Shown: positions 37,501 through 51,080 of the stretch, piece by piece
How the letters are laid out: the number at the start of each line of letters is the position of its first letter
Position numbering within the stretch: the first letter of the stretch is position 1
DNA from: Aquila chrysaetos chrysaetos
Taxonomy: Eukaryota; Chordata; Aves; Accipitriformes; Accipitridae
Reading direction: 5' to 3'
Assembly (NCBI RefSeq): GCF_900496995.4
Contig: NC_044009.1
Location: forward strand, 53,909,005-53,973,004
Length of the DNA stretch: 64,000 nucleotides
Made by a program: the position numbers and the translations under genes
The notes under the pieces: model-generated
Seen by the model: the letters and a program-made list of their open reading frames with translations, nothing else
What the model was told of the DNA's origin: nothing
Databases searched by the model: none

Positions 37501-40500
37501 CTTCTGAGCACCATCCTTTTCCTCCAGCTAAAATGGACAGTGAATCAGTAGACTTTAATACTCCTCCTGAATTGCCATTCACTGCTTATGGAAACGTTGA
37601 CGAAAGAAAAACTGTATCCCAAGTACAACCATTCCAAAGAGAAGTACCCAAACTCAGTTGGATTCCAGCATTTCTGTATGCTCTAAACTGCAGAGGAGTT
37701 ATGATGACTACTGTAAGGTTGACATTTCCTTTATAGGACCAGCAGCATCTCAAGCAATTCAATTAGTAGATTCATAAGAACACTCACTCTACCCATGTGC
37801 AATTCTCTACAGACAGCCATATCATACTTCCTCTTGTCCCAGAAGAGCTTCAATAACCTCAAAACCTATGCCCTGCTGCTTCAGGAGAGAACAAATGACC
37901 TGCTAGTGATGCAAACACCACGTTTTACTCATAAGAACTATGCCAAATGAGATAGCCATAGCAACACAGCCATAAGCTTTGGCTGGCTAAACCTGGTCAC
38001 CTATGGCAAAGTTTATGCAGCTAAACTTGTCACACATATGGCAATAGTTTTTAGTATCAAGAAACCACTCTCAAAGCTGAGTTTCTGCCAATCTCTTCAC
38101 AAACAACTAACAGCTATACACCCCTCCTGCACTACTGGTTTGAATGGGAAGCCTGACAGGAAACACGTCAGTCCAATTCTCATCGCATTATTGAATGCCA
38201 GGAGAGGAGACTGCCAAAAGACAATTCACAGGGGATACGCTGCCTCCCATCTTGCCAGCAACGTGTAAGCATGGCAGCTGAACTGCAGAAAGGGAGACCC
38301 GAAAAGGCTGACTTTTGCCAGTTTAGACCTACAGCAAAAGGTCTGATGCCTTTTAGACCAACTGTTTTCAGAGGAATTGGTAGCACAGGCCTCAGGTCCT
38401 GCTATGAGTGCTGAGCAACATTCACTACCTATCACAACCATTTTCTATGAAGCACGTAACAGCATTTTCCAAAGCTAAAACATGCCTTCAACACAATGTG
38501 AATGCAACATATATACTGCATTATGGATCCTGTAACATCTGACCGTAAAACTACTCCATTATTTTTCCTGACACGTTCCCATGAGAGGATGTATCTGCTT
38601 TCTACTGGGTGGTCACTGGGTGAGTGGTCTTGAATAAACACAGCCATGAACTTGCAGGACATTCTGATCTGAAGTATGCTGCTGGCTGTATTCTCTGAGC
38701 ACCCCACCATTAGCTTAGGATTTGAATACTGTCAGAGCCAGGATCCAAAACTCAAGTTCTTAAAAGATTTGTGCTTCTAATCATCAAGACAGATTTGAAA
38801 TAAATGGTCAGTCACTGAGTCTGGCAAATATAAGACAGGAAAACAGCCAGCAGTCCAATTTCTTTCCCAGCCAAGCCCTTAATGTATGAAAACATGATAT
38901 AAGAGTGGTGTACAAAAAGCACTTTTTGCAGTATAGAATTACTTCTTAAGGAGACGACCTTGATGTTTTACCTCAGAGAAGCCTAAATCAGAGGCAGGGT
39001 AATGTTCAGAGCCTTCTGTCAGGGGATATGGAGAGATACGTCTCTCCAAAGACGTAACATAGATGGGAGAAGTCACAGTCTGCAAAGGCAGGCAGAAATC
39101 AGCAGCAAGTTTCTTCATTTGCTCACAAATAGCATCAAAGTGGTATTTTGTGAGTTCCTTTATCCAAAGATATCATTACTTTATTAGAGATTCTAAATAT
39201 TTTATATTTAGATGCATACAACTTACAGGGCATTCATCAGTTCAAAATGCCTGTATTTTCAAAAAATATGGAGGTTTTTTTTTGCTCTTACTAGGTTTTC
39301 AGGCTATCAAAAAAAAAATTTAATATTTACTTAGCTTTCTTCATGGCATTTTCATTAACAGTAGAATTGATAATTCCGTCATAATTAGACATGCTAGTGT
39401 AATCATCGTAGATGTGCTATTTTCATAAAACCTAATCAGGTATGCTTAAAACATGTAACTGGAACATTCTAGAGGACTTTTAGATTAACCCCAGAAAAAC
39501 AGTTCTGATTGATTGGGTTTTGTGAACATGATGCAGGACAATCAAATCCATCATCAGCTATATAGCTTTCCACACCAGACATCTATTCTGAAACCATACT
39601 GCTAAAACCAACCAAATAAATAAAACTGAAGTAACACACAGAGTTAGAGCATGTACCAACTACTCAACTACCGCACTGACAGTTTGCTTCATTGAGCCCC
39701 TCCTCAAGTCTGTGTGGGACTGTGTTTGTGTCTCCACAAACCTGGTACAAGAGTCAGCAGAGTACCTGGAATACATGATTTCCCAGAGTAAACGTTAACT
39801 GTCAAAAGCCTGTGTTCTCAACACTGAAAGAAAACATGGAGACTTCTCTGAGACTTGTGTACTTTAATTTCAATCTGCCATGAGCACAATTTCATTTATA
39901 GCAGCATTTTAAAATGGGCAGTGCCAAAACAAAAAACACAAAGCACCCATAGCACTACATCTCAAAGACTTTCTATCAGTTATTTCAGCAGCTAGAGCAT
40001 ATATGGTAGGTGAAAAGCAATAGCATGCATTTTTCCAATGAAAGAAGCCAGATCTTTAAGTCTTTAGAAAGTAAAACACCTACAGATGAAGAGCTGAAAT
40101 ACAGAAAAACAGTCATAGCTTATTTTTCCCTTAACCTTGCATGTTGTCTGTCAAGGAGGGTCTTTGAAAGGTAAGGATACCCAATATTTTTCTAAGTTCT
40201 GCATATGTTTAATAAGTTTACTCAAAAAGTAACTTAATGCTTTGTAAGATTTTAGCATAATTTCATTTTACTCCATCTTATGGAACATCTACATTCTCTG
40301 TATAACTTTCTGGTGAAAAGAGGAAAAAAAAGCTGGAAGAGTGTATTTTTTAATTCTTCCATGGCTTAGAGCACTCTGAATGCTCATATTTCCCATGCAG
40401 TGACTCACATCTGGACTGAGACCAAATCCAGAGTTCCATATGGATGCATCACTTTCTAAAAAAAAAATGGACATAGGAAATAAGAAATTTGTACTATATC

Positions 40501-42507
40501 AGAAGCTCAACTAGAATGCAATATTTATTCTATAAAAAGCACTGACTGATACCAATCAGTCTCATATGTAACAGTGGGGTGCCTCCTCCTGCTTTAAATT
40601 GACTTGCTACTTCTGCACTATACCCTACGCTAAAATTCAAGTTTTGCAATAGTGTTTGTTACAGTAAATAAGCCTCATGTGCTGTTGATATCAAGTTCTA
40701 ATATCAGTTGTTTTGCTATTAAAATGAAGGTTAGGAAAGGTATATTCACGATAATATACCATCCATCCTACACATAATATGTACATCAGATAGACAATAG
40801 ACTATATATCCAAGTGTCCCTCTAGAACAGAGAACAGCATGTTCTGCTGAACCAAATTAATATAAAACTAAATTTAAATAAATGAAGTAAAGAAATAAAA
40901 GCTACAGAAGAAGGTCCTATGTGTTACATACTCCAACCTAACACAATCCATTTAGAATTTGTCTACATTTCACTTTGTTGGACAAAACTGGGCCTCATTT
41001 ATACTAGTCATACTTATCCTTCAAAAGCAAAAAAGTAAAATGAAAATAACTGAAGTATAAACACTGGAAAATAAGCAAGAGTCAGAAACATAATGTGCAA
41101 GACTGAGGATCTGTGCCTGAGAAACAAAACACTGTTCTAATGAGAGCAAGTCAAAAGACTTACTTTGATGCAGCCTTCACGACCTATTACTGCTTTGGCA
41201 TTCTGCTTTGCACCGCCTTGTCATCTATGCGTACAACTGCCTACCACAGTGGAAAATGTGTGAGGAATAGTTGACTTGTTTCTTGACAAAGGTCAAGACT
41301 TGACAAAGGTCAGTGGAGAGCTACAAAATGGGGGAATTACTCATATATTCCACATGAGAATAATTACAGTTCATGAGAGAAGGAAAAAGCATATTGGAAA
41401 ACAACATTCAGTTCAGACTAACCCTTAATTTCCATTGATTTCATTTATCTAATGATATTAGTATGTTTCAACTTCCACTCAGGAAAGTAATCATCTGGCC
41501 AGAGGACCTTATAGAATACAAAGGAGATTTAAAAACAACGGACTGACAACAGTTACATTGGATTGTTGTATGTGTGTCTTACACTAAAGGAAGGAGCAGG
41601 AAAATGGGTTACAGTTATGTGTTGGTAACTTGTATTGCATGTCAATCTGTCTCTTCATATGTGGAACTGGAAACACTGTAATGAGAACACACTGCTCTAA
41701 AACACTTAATATGAATTCAATAACCCCAAGGGCCCAAGTGGCACAATCGGGAACTAAAGCTTTAGTCTACTTTGATTATTGTTAAATGTGCAGCTTCAAT
41801 AGTGTGGAACTCAGTGGAGGCTGCAACATCTATCCAAGAAGCTGGGTAAACACTCAAGTTGTTAATTGAGCTTCTTGTTATTCCTAAATGTGCTCACACT
41901 AGCAAATTTAAAGGCAACTTCTGTATATCCTACATAGGACATACATGTCCTCAGACTGTAACATGCATTTTTACAAAACTTCATACAAATGTTAGAAAAC
42001 AATTAAAAAGTAATATTGTGGGCAAAAAGATCAACATTTTTAATCCCTATTTCTAATTAAATGAGTCCTGCTGTACTTTCATACAAGGGAACTTTTTTTT
42101 TCATTAGTTACTGAAGATGAGCTGGGAAAAAGCATGCCACATCAAAGCTTTACATGTCATAGCTAAAGTGCAGACTATCTGAAATTTCTAGGGTAGACTT
42201 CCATCAGTTCACATGAGCTGATCATTAACACAGTGGACATTTTTGGATTCAGAGATCCATCAGTGTGTTAACAGAAGGCCTTATGAAGAACAGTGAAAAC
42301 CTGCCAGTCACCAGCAGCAGTGTTACCCTAGGAAATTAAATGGCAAACACTCATAGCTCCATCAATTAGCTATTAGGAGGAGGGTTAAGCCTACACACAG
42401 AGTAGAAAACTAAACATTTGCTCTTCCACTGTGAAGTCTGTCGCTGTAAATATTTTAAAATAGGTTCTTTCCCCACAGCAAAAGGATTTAGTAATTCAAA
42501 GAATGAT
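34560..42507. other. intergenic, no recognised gene
   Basis: AT-rich DNA without a recognised gene. Exon-like + strand blocks with good splice sites occur at 36043-36089, 36282-36350, 36966-37040 and 40068-40170. A 134-codon frame at 37332-37736 and frames near 35.4 and 36.1 kb show no known domain. A 13-base direct duplication (CTTGACAAAGGTC) lies at about 41282-41311. Confidence 0.65.
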
Positions 42508-42737
42508 TGTAGGGTACAGCGTTAGGAAGATCTCGTGATGTCATGGAAAGGTAGAAGGCTAGTCGTCGCCTCCCTATGACGTATCTGTGATCCCACCTAC
42601 CGTTGTTAGTATGAAAGGAATTAACTGCGCAATAAAAGAGGAAGTTGACACTCGCACTGTGTGTGTTATCTGTCTCTTCCCTGGTCCGGGCCGAGCAGTG
42701 ATCTAATCGCGGCACCTTGATATGTAGCAACGCTACA
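42508..42737 (+). mobile_element. solo ERV LTR with 6-bp target duplication
   Basis: A 230-base block starts TGTAGGGTACAGCGTT and ends AACGCTACA, so the ends form an imperfect inverted repeat TGTAG...CTACA. It is flanked on both sides by AATGAT (42502-42507 and 42738-42743), a 6-bp target-site duplication as made by alpha- and beta-type (class II, ERVK-like) retroviral integrases. The interior is richer in CpG than its flanks and holds AATAAAAG (42631-42638), which can serve as TATA box or polyadenylation signal in such short LTRs. No internal viral genes remain, so it arose by recombination between two LTRs. Confidence 0.88.
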
Positions 42738-45700
42738 AATGATGATGATGATGATGGGTGCTAAAATACTTTGCCAATGAGAATACTGTGAATCTGCACA
42801 TTAAATCTTCAGTGACATGTTGGCTCATGCAAGCAAACAATTAAGACAACAGTTTCCCTTGTCTGTGGAACCTAGTGAGTTTAAAAAAAAAAAAAGATGG
42901 AGAGTGAAGTCAACAAAGAAAATTGAGGAATTAATCACATCCATAGGCAAGCTCTAGAGGGGGATGTGAGGACTAGAAAAAGTATCAGAGCAGGAATACT
43001 TTATGGAGTTTTTAAAAAGAGAATGCAACAGCTTCTTCAGAGATACCCATCATATGTAACTGCCCATTCCATTGTTGAACATGGGCATTCATACATAACA
43101 TTAAGGTTTTAGTTCTCTTTGTATGTTCAAAGCAATTCTTTCTGCTCAAACCGCATGAAAAGTTGACTCAACTCCTACGTATTATGTAAAGATATGGGGC
43201 GTACTACCACAGAGTGAGGGCAGACTAGTCAATGTGGACACAGATGAAATTTCAGGTGTTGATCACACCTCTTCTGAACACAGGCCAGGAAAAGTACACA
43301 GTAAGGCAGTGTTCACAGGGAAGGCATGCTATTAAATTGCAAAAATAGAAAGTTCTTGCTTCTGTGGTTAGTCTAGGGAATAAAAGTGGTTATAAAAGAA
43401 TGTAATGGGTGTGGCAGCAGCTAATAACAAGCAAGGTCATAGCAGCTGTCTGGTCTGACTGCCTGGAGGCGGTTTGTGCAAAGAGCACTATCCTGCCACA
43501 GGAAGAAACAAAGTTCAACTTTTTTTTTTGTCACGCCAATAGGGATTGATGATGGTGTAAAAAGCAAAGCAGGCATTCCCTTTGGAAGACTACAGCAGTA
43601 GCATTTCCACAGGCGTCCAAAGGGCTGGATCAGCTTGTCAGGGTCAGCTGGTTCACTGACCTTAGCCATGAAGTTGACCAGTTTGAATCCTAGAACAAGC
43701 CAATAATTTCAGGCACTGTATATCCTTACTACTTCAGGGCACCCTAAATATTAGTAAACATCTTTACACATACCATTTTTTTAATACTAAATATCACCTT
43801 GTAGTCTGTTCTACTTTATATGAATTACGTGTAAAAGAGTAACACAAGCAGCAGGATATTTAATGTGGTAATTTCCAGCTAATTCTTAAAGTCATATGTG
43901 GGTTCATTTTTCTTGACTAGGAAGAGTGTGAAACAAATTATCTACCTGTCCATCAGCACAAAGTAATCACACACTATGAGAAGAGACTGATCTCCATTAG
44001 GACTAAATACAAAAGATATCCAGCTCATTACAAAAGGCTTATAATCAAGTCACTGCATTGTAGTGCAGTTCATTTGACTATGTCCTAAAAATATTCAAAT
44101 AGTTAAGTAAATCCAGAATCTGCCAGTGCATCCCCAGAATGGCCAGAGATATACAGGAAACTGAGATCATCATATCACATGAAATGCTCCCCTCTGCCCA
44201 AAAATCAATCTTTGTATATGAGTGCCTAACAAGGGAACAAAATATACATTCCTTCAGTTTGGCTGTAAATTCTCCAGCACTCCTATTGATCCAGATCCTA
44301 TTTAAAGCTGTCACTCATCCAGAGAGGTTACTATGTTGTTTTAGAAGAGGACTTATCTAATTTCAAATACTGCACACAATTACAAACCCATACAATGAAA
44401 TAGGGATAAGGCCATTCATCAATTCTCAAATAGGCATTTAGTTTGAATTTGTCTAGCTTGCTGATATTATTAAACATTCAAGCACTGGAAACAAAAAAAG
44501 GAAGATCTTCTAAATTTTATAGGTATGTTAACCCCTGCTCATGCCTGACATACTAAGGGCTACGAAGGAAATTCTGTTATAACCCTACTCCTTTCACATG
44601 ACTGTAACTCTCTGCAATATCCATCCTGTTCGACTGTTTACCAGTTATGAATTTTGATGATGAAGCTTGTAAAAAAGACTAAGCAAAACCACTCTCAGCT
44701 GTTTTCTTAAACTTTTGCCACAGGACACAAGTAAACTTCGAAGTCCATTTGAACAAGGTTGAAAATGACCCATATTTGAAACCAAAATTGAAACCTAAGA
44801 ATAGAGTTTCCAACAGAGCCTACCGACTTAACAAATTACACAAAGCAGCAAGTCACTCTCAAAATGCTCACTAGGTGTCTCCATATATTTTTTGCAGATC
44901 TAGCTGCCATGCAATTTTCTTTGCCTCAGTGATTACCTTCCCTAATCTAAGCGGTTTTAAAATAACGTGCTAGATACAGTGGCAGGTAACAAGTAAGACC
45001 ATAAAGCCTGTTCGGTGCAATAGCACAGAAGGTGTTGTGCAAGTAGCACTATCCTGCTGTAGTGCAAGAGGCACAAACTGTCTTGCTATAAATTATAGGG
45101 CTATAGGGACAAACTGTCCCTATAGCACGATAGCTGCTATCCTGCTATGGGGACAAACATACTAAGATGAAGATTTCTCTTCAAGTAGCATGAAACTGTC
45201 CTAGTAAGGAACAGTGGTATAAGTTGTGTAGTTTACAAAGCCTGTGTGTTAAGAGATCTGGAGAGCAGGAAAGCTCATTTCAGTTTGCCAGCTCTGTTGG
45301 TCCTACAAATGCTAAAATCCTCTGCTTCATGAGCACCATCTAGTGGCAGTATATCTATACAGTTACATTTATGAGAATATGAAATACTTTATTTTATCTG
45401 TACTGTGTCAACAAGGAAACAAATTTCCTGCACTTTGAAGCATCACATAAGCAAGATCACAAGGAGGACGTGTCCCCAAGACTTCTATTTCCACAGTCTG
45501 CAACACATATTATTTATATAGCATAATATGTATTACTGCCCCATACATGCTGATCTCATTCTGTAGTCTGATGGGGGAAAGAGAGGAATCATTGTATCTC
45601 TGTTTCCTCCTCATTTTCTTCTGCATGATTGGCACCTCACAAGACAGAAGGACTAACCCACTCTGCCTGCACAACATTCCCTTTGAAAAAGCTAATTGGG

Positions 45701-46126
45701 CAGCAACTAGAGAAGACCTGCAGTTTACTTATCCTCAACCTTGACCTGTACACTCAAACAAGGAAAGACTGTAATCTAGCTCGCAAGACAAATCTCCCCA
45801 TAACTATCGTAACAACACAAACAGAAGAAAAATGGGTATACTAAAACTAGTTCTGATTATTCAATTTTAGCACCTTTGTGTAATTTTTATGACATTCTGC
45901 AAAGACTATCAATTATAACATTTTCCTCTTGTTTAACTTTCATCTTTATTCCTCTGTGTAAATACAGCAATTACATTTTAGGTCCGTACTACTACAATGT
46001 TATCCCAACCCTGCCATTAATGATAACCAGCCAAACGAGAGCAGGGGCAATTCACAGTTCTCTCCCTCCATTTTCCAGCTTATTCATATGCTTCCAAGGA
46101 GTATCCTATAACCACTACTGTTTCAG
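42738..46126. other. intergenic, simple repeats and hairpin
   Basis: It begins with the right target duplication, which merges into (GAT)n to about 42757. An A run lies near 42882-42894. A perfect hairpin and a degenerate local duplication lie at 44.99-45.15 kb. A strong acceptor near 44728 has a long open frame behind it but no usable donor. No gene is recognised. Confidence 0.65.
45101..45125. repeat. perfect 11-bp inverted repeat
   Basis: CTATAGGGACA (45101-45111), a three-base loop AAC, then TGTCCCTATAG (45115-45125). The arms are exactly complementary. Confidence 0.95.
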
Positions 46127-49123
46127 AAAGCTGCTATTCCAATGGAAATTACTGGAGAATTTAAATCAGTTTCTACCCACTATGAAAAAGGTATAGTTCT
46201 TGTTTACAACTGGGTTCAGTATGAAGCTATGTATGGAAAAGGTTTACCATTCAATTACTGAATATCACGTGCCCTCTAGTGGCTAGTCACTCTAATAGAA
46301 AAGGTTGCTTTTGTATATTTCCTCGGAAAAATAGATACAATGACAAGTAATTTGCAGTTGGCTAGCTCCAAGGAGTTCAATATCACATGACGTGTAAAAC
46401 CTGCAAGATAATAAAAAATATTTTGCTTTCCTTTGCTTCCCACCATTAAGCTGTTTTCTGACGGTGAAGGTCCAAAGCCATGATCAACAGCAACAAAATA
46501 CAGTGAATTCTCATGTTTAACCTTTGAGGAAACAAGTGTTGCTGTTATGATATGACAGAAATAGTGAAATCTGTGTAAGGTCTTCCACACAGCTCAATGT
46601 GTTGCCATTTAATTCTTTAGAACTGATTCACTTATTCCACTATCTGGTAATATTTTTTTTTAACAAGGATACTTAGGTGGATAGAACGCGTGATGACAAA
46701 GGTTTATCTTTCTAGTCATTCTGTCAAAAAAGTTTGATTCTATAACCAAAAATTAGCCGGTAAGGTATATCTTCTCCTTAATGATATTACCCTTTACATT
46801 CCAGCACTATCATACAGTGCCTGGACACTTCTTTTTCTCTTCTAGTCTGTGAAACAACTGGCATCCAGATCAGAACCAGGACTTGAACTTCTTGGGTTTC
46901 CTAGAAGAAACAGGTAAGCTTTTCAGATGTGAAGCCAGACTTCCTACAGATTTTGTCAGATGCATAATATAGGCACTAGTGAACAATTATATCAATATAA
47001 AAATTACTGAACATACCGCTGCCTTCACTAATTGGTCTTCTCCATGCTTTAGATACTTAACAGTAATATTCTTTGCAACATTATTAACTTTATGCTGAAC
47101 TACTATAAAGAGACAATAAAAGTCTAGGACAGAGGAAAAGAAAATTAAAGCTTGTATTAATAAAAAATAAGTCATACACCTGCACCAGAATATTTGTTGT
47201 CTCCATCATGCTCCTGCAGCATCTAAAAATAGCTGTATTGACTCAACTGAAAAATGTTATTGCCTATCTGCAACTGAGCTTAAGAAAACAGGAATAGTAT
47301 TTCACCGTTCAATTACCAGACGTAAAACAGTATCAGTTTATATCAGTAGCCACAGATTAGTAATTCTGACATTTGAAAATGAGCAATACTGGAGATAAGG
47401 TGGGTAAGGGAAAATACTGCAGAGTCATGAGCAATAGATTTAACAACACGGAGATACAAATTAAAACATGATACATGAGGAAGATATTCCATATGCCTGT
47501 GTGCTGAAGTGCTTGGTTTAGATGTGGACTATGCCTGGTGTATAATTATGCTAATAGGTATTAGCTAGATTAGATCAAGTAATCAGACAGTCTGCTTGGA
47601 AACATGTTGATGCTTGATTCTGCCAAGCGACTTTTCAAACTTTGCAATCAGGTAATAACTTGCCTGTAGGATGTAGATTCCAAAGGAGGAATTGCCATGA
47701 AAGGTGAAAGTTCCAGAGCACACAGAGAGCACCGCTCAAAAAAATTTCCTATGACTATTGTCTCTTTATCACAGTTAAAATTCTGTGCCTGGCCCCAGGC
47801 TTTCCCACATGTGCCTCCATTATGGAAAAAAACCTCACATTCCAAAAATACATAGAACCGTTACAATATAAATTCCATTCCTAATTCAGTCATTCACAGA
47901 CTACTACCATTGAAAGAAATCTATCCCTAGCACCAGATGAACATCTCTGAAATTTGATATTTATGTGATCAGGACTTCAATGGAAATAGGACCATGGATA
48001 GGAATCACCACCACAACTTCCCAAAATATGTCAGTAATGAAATACATAAGTTCATAGCTCTTTTACAATGTCTGCCTGAGGACTATGCTGCTGCTGGGAG
48101 AAGGAATGATATAAGGATTTAACAGGTTTGCTATTGCATGCTTCAACTTCTGGGACTGAAACCTGTGGACAATATCTAAGAGTGACTAGCATACAAACAG
48201 AAAAAGAAACTTGTGATACCTAACCAGTATAAAGAGATACTGACTTTGGTTCATTTGTCATTGCTATGAGCAGAAGCAGAGAAAATAAATGCTGTGTTAT
48301 CCTAAGGAAAAGCTCCCAAACCATTCAGCTCTGCTATGAGGAGGGTACCATACCCAAGTTCATGTAAATAAACTGAAAAATCAGTATTTCTCTGCTGAGG
48401 CAGAGTAACATTAAGATGAAAAACCCTTACTACTGAACAAATACTTCGGAAAAAGTTTCTTTTGTTATCTTTCCTTCAGATCATTTTATCTGAAAGAATT
48501 TCTTTCCGCAGTCAAAACTGTCATCATGCATTTCAAGCTAAATACTTATTGGCAGAGACATGCAGTACTACTGACTTTAATACTTGCAAAGTAAGTTGCT
48601 TTTCTAGGGAGGAAATTGCTGCATTTCAAAGCTATTTCCTGCCTCATACATACAGAACTAAAATATCAAACAGATCTGGTTTAGACTGGATGTCCTTTAA
48701 CTTCTGCTCTAAAAATCCAAGCCAACAGTAGTCATCCATAAGGTAGCTGTCATGCTGTAAATCCCTACTGGTTTCTTATTCCATGTTCTCTTCTACTTTT
48801 TCTACTTCATTTCCCCCTTCTTCTGATTCCACTTAATCGCATCCTATTTTTACATTCTCTCCGTTTGTTTTTAATTGTTGAGATCAAAGAATAAGACAAT
48901 CCCAAATAAATCATGAGACTAATGATTTTTTCTTGTTTCATGTTTTGCTTTCAGAATCTCTAAAGGAGCTAATTTTTGTGATGAAATGCTTCGGCAAAGC
49001 AAAGCAGAACATGTTTACAGCATTCTAGAAAAACCTCTTTGGCATTACATGTTATGGTTTCAGCAACTGCTTGCAGATAAAATTAACAGTCTCGTCACAA
49101 TATATGAAGATTCTGCTCTCTGA
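46127..49123 (+). other. candidate unrecognised gene, last four exons
   Basis: Four exon-like blocks join in one open frame with matching phases: 46127-46190 (donor AAAAAG/GTATAG), 46846-46913 (acceptor TTTTTCTCTTCTAG, donor AACAG/GTAAGC), 48480-48590 (acceptor ATCTTTCCTTCAG, donor GCAAA/GTAAGT) and 48955-49123 (acceptor TTTTGCTTTCAG, stop TGA). They would encode about 135 residues including LLFQWKLLENLNQFLPTMKK, FYLKEFLSAVKTVIMHFK and KPLWHYMLWFQQLLADKI, leucine-rich and probably helical. A block at 40068-40170 ends in the right phase to precede them. I do not recognise the protein, and I know of no gene between PKP4 and DAPL1 in mammals. Pseudo-exons with good sites are common, so this may be chance or a non-coding RNA. 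Confidence 0.25.
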
Positions 49124-49857
49124 CTCAGGCAGGGATTGTTCTTGCACGTGTCAGGGAACTGTGAGCAATGCTTTCGTAGCTGTCTTTTTAAGCCACCGAG
49201 TTGCAACACAATAATATAGCAAGTGTTGGTAATACTCTAATATTGCTTTCTATTCTCCCTCCCCAGCACACATGCATACATAGGCATACAAATGCATATG
49301 CACACAGACCTTTTTTGACTTGCCTGGTTAGGGACGGAGTAAGGATGGAGTAGGAACTACCTTCTACTCTACCTGCCCATCATCTTACATAATGCCTAGG
49401 GACCCGAAGGTACCATTATCTCAATACAAAAGATTATATTCACTGACAGATTCAAGAAAATGCCAAAATTTGTGATGAAGATTTCTTCATCCACAACATG
49501 GTTTACAACACAGATGGTAAACATTAAAAGATAATTCTTTAATGGAATTTTTAATTTGAAATACTGAAAATGAAACTGTGAAGAAGTTTGTGAAACAAAT
49601 AATTCCAGATTAGCTATATCTACTTCCAGTTCTTATATTTCATCGTAAGATTATTACACTCAGACAGTTATCTTGGGTGATGCTATTCCTACATAGGACA
49701 TTTATTTTGGACAACGCTATTTCCAAACAGGGTGAAACAGGATTAACTACCAGAATGCTGGGATGATAAAAATCACAGACAGGATTCAGAAAATCTTACT
49801 GAGTAATAGTTCACAGTAGAGTTATTTCAGAATTAGTTATTAATCATACAAAAAGCT

Positions 49858-51080
49858 TCATAGGTAGTAATTAAAAACATTAATGAACACTGCCTTTGAA
49901 ACCAGGTCCTTTGCTGTTTCCAGCAAGTACTTCTCCTCAGCTTTTGCAGGGTATTCCAGTAGCCATACTACCTTGATATTGATCTAAGGCAATAAAAACA
50001 GTTTAAGAAAACATGCTAGCTGCTTAGATGTCTTCATTGTCAATGACAGTATTTAAACACAATGTACCATATTTCATTAACAGTCTGTCACTAAGTTGCT
50101 GGTTTCTTATTTAAGAAGGAGAATAATTATAATGAACTATACATGAGAAATTATGTATGAATGAAAAATCTGCTTGTGCTATCCAGTGCTGGAAAATTTT
50201 TAACTGAAGCCTGCTATGACTAATTATACATATTTAATATATTAAGCAACAAAGAAAAATAATGAATGTTCCTAATTTTACCACTGATGTTACCGCTTTG
50301 AAAATATATCTGTTTAACACAAATGTCACAGTCACTTTATGGACATTCTGTATTAATTGAGGGTGAAATTATGGTGCTACTGAAGGCAAAGAGACTCCAT
50401 TGTGGCCAAAGATTTAATTTCATACCACAGCTTTCCAAAGAGCAAATGAAATTCAGGCTAGATTTTCTGAATGACAAAATTGGATCTTTGGGCTGAAGTG
50501 ATGAAATACTTGATAATTTAAACATTATGACAGGTGGGTACTTTTAATAAATTCTGTGAAACTTTTATACAGGTTAAGTAGTATAACTCCTTCTTATTAC
50601 TACACATTAGATAATTTAGAAGCATTTGTTGAGGCTTCTAAAGATTTACAATTAAGTTTAGTGAAATTATGTGTGTGATCAAGTATCACATGACTCAAAA
50701 AAAATCACTGAAAAATTGTAGAGGTTTGTCTTCATTTTCTGGATGCTTAATTTTTAAATGTTTTGCTAATTGTGATGTCTTTATACTATCATTAGCTATT
50801 AACTCAGGGCACAATACACAATTAGGATGAGGTTCATCGTTAATGATGGCAGATGTAAATCTGTATTTCAAGTAGTCTTCTTGATAATTTCAAAATTTTT
50901 TGCCTGATTTCTCCTCAGATCTGATTAGAACAGCATTGTTTTTACCTTGTAATATGGCTGACGAGCTTGTATGAGGAGTAGGTGAAGTGTCAGCTCTGCC
51001 ATTTTCTTGTTGTTCATTGTGCTGGCATTATCTGCAACCCTTGGATTCTTTGCAGGAATCTCTTTAAGCCACTGGTCCAT
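49858..51080 (-). other. candidate small-protein gene, two coding exons
   Basis: On the minus strand an ATG at 51080 in good context (ACAAAATGG) opens 45 codons (MDQWLKEIPAKNPRVADN... to QARQPYYK) ending at 50946 with donor TACAAG/GTAAAA in phase 0. The next block, 49983 down to 49858, has a very strong acceptor (TGTTTTTATTGCCTTAG), starts in phase 0 (INIKVVWLLEYPAKAEEKYL) and ends at TGA. The product would have 86 residues. AATAAA on this strand lies at 49706-49701, about 150 bases after the stop. A perfect minus-strand donor at the CpG island (GTAAGT, 53709-53704) could supply a non-coding first exon. The family is unknown to me and the acceptor before the ATG is weak. Confidence 0.27.

Noticed and set aside
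37332..37736. 134-codon + strand open frame, the longest in the window
   Set aside because: No domain or homology is recognised. The first half is hydrophobic AT-rich sequence, and only the second half could be an exon, with a weak donor.
44729..44875. Open frame after a strong acceptor (TQVNFEVHLNKVEN...)
   Set aside because: No usable donor before the stop and no phase match with neighbouring blocks.
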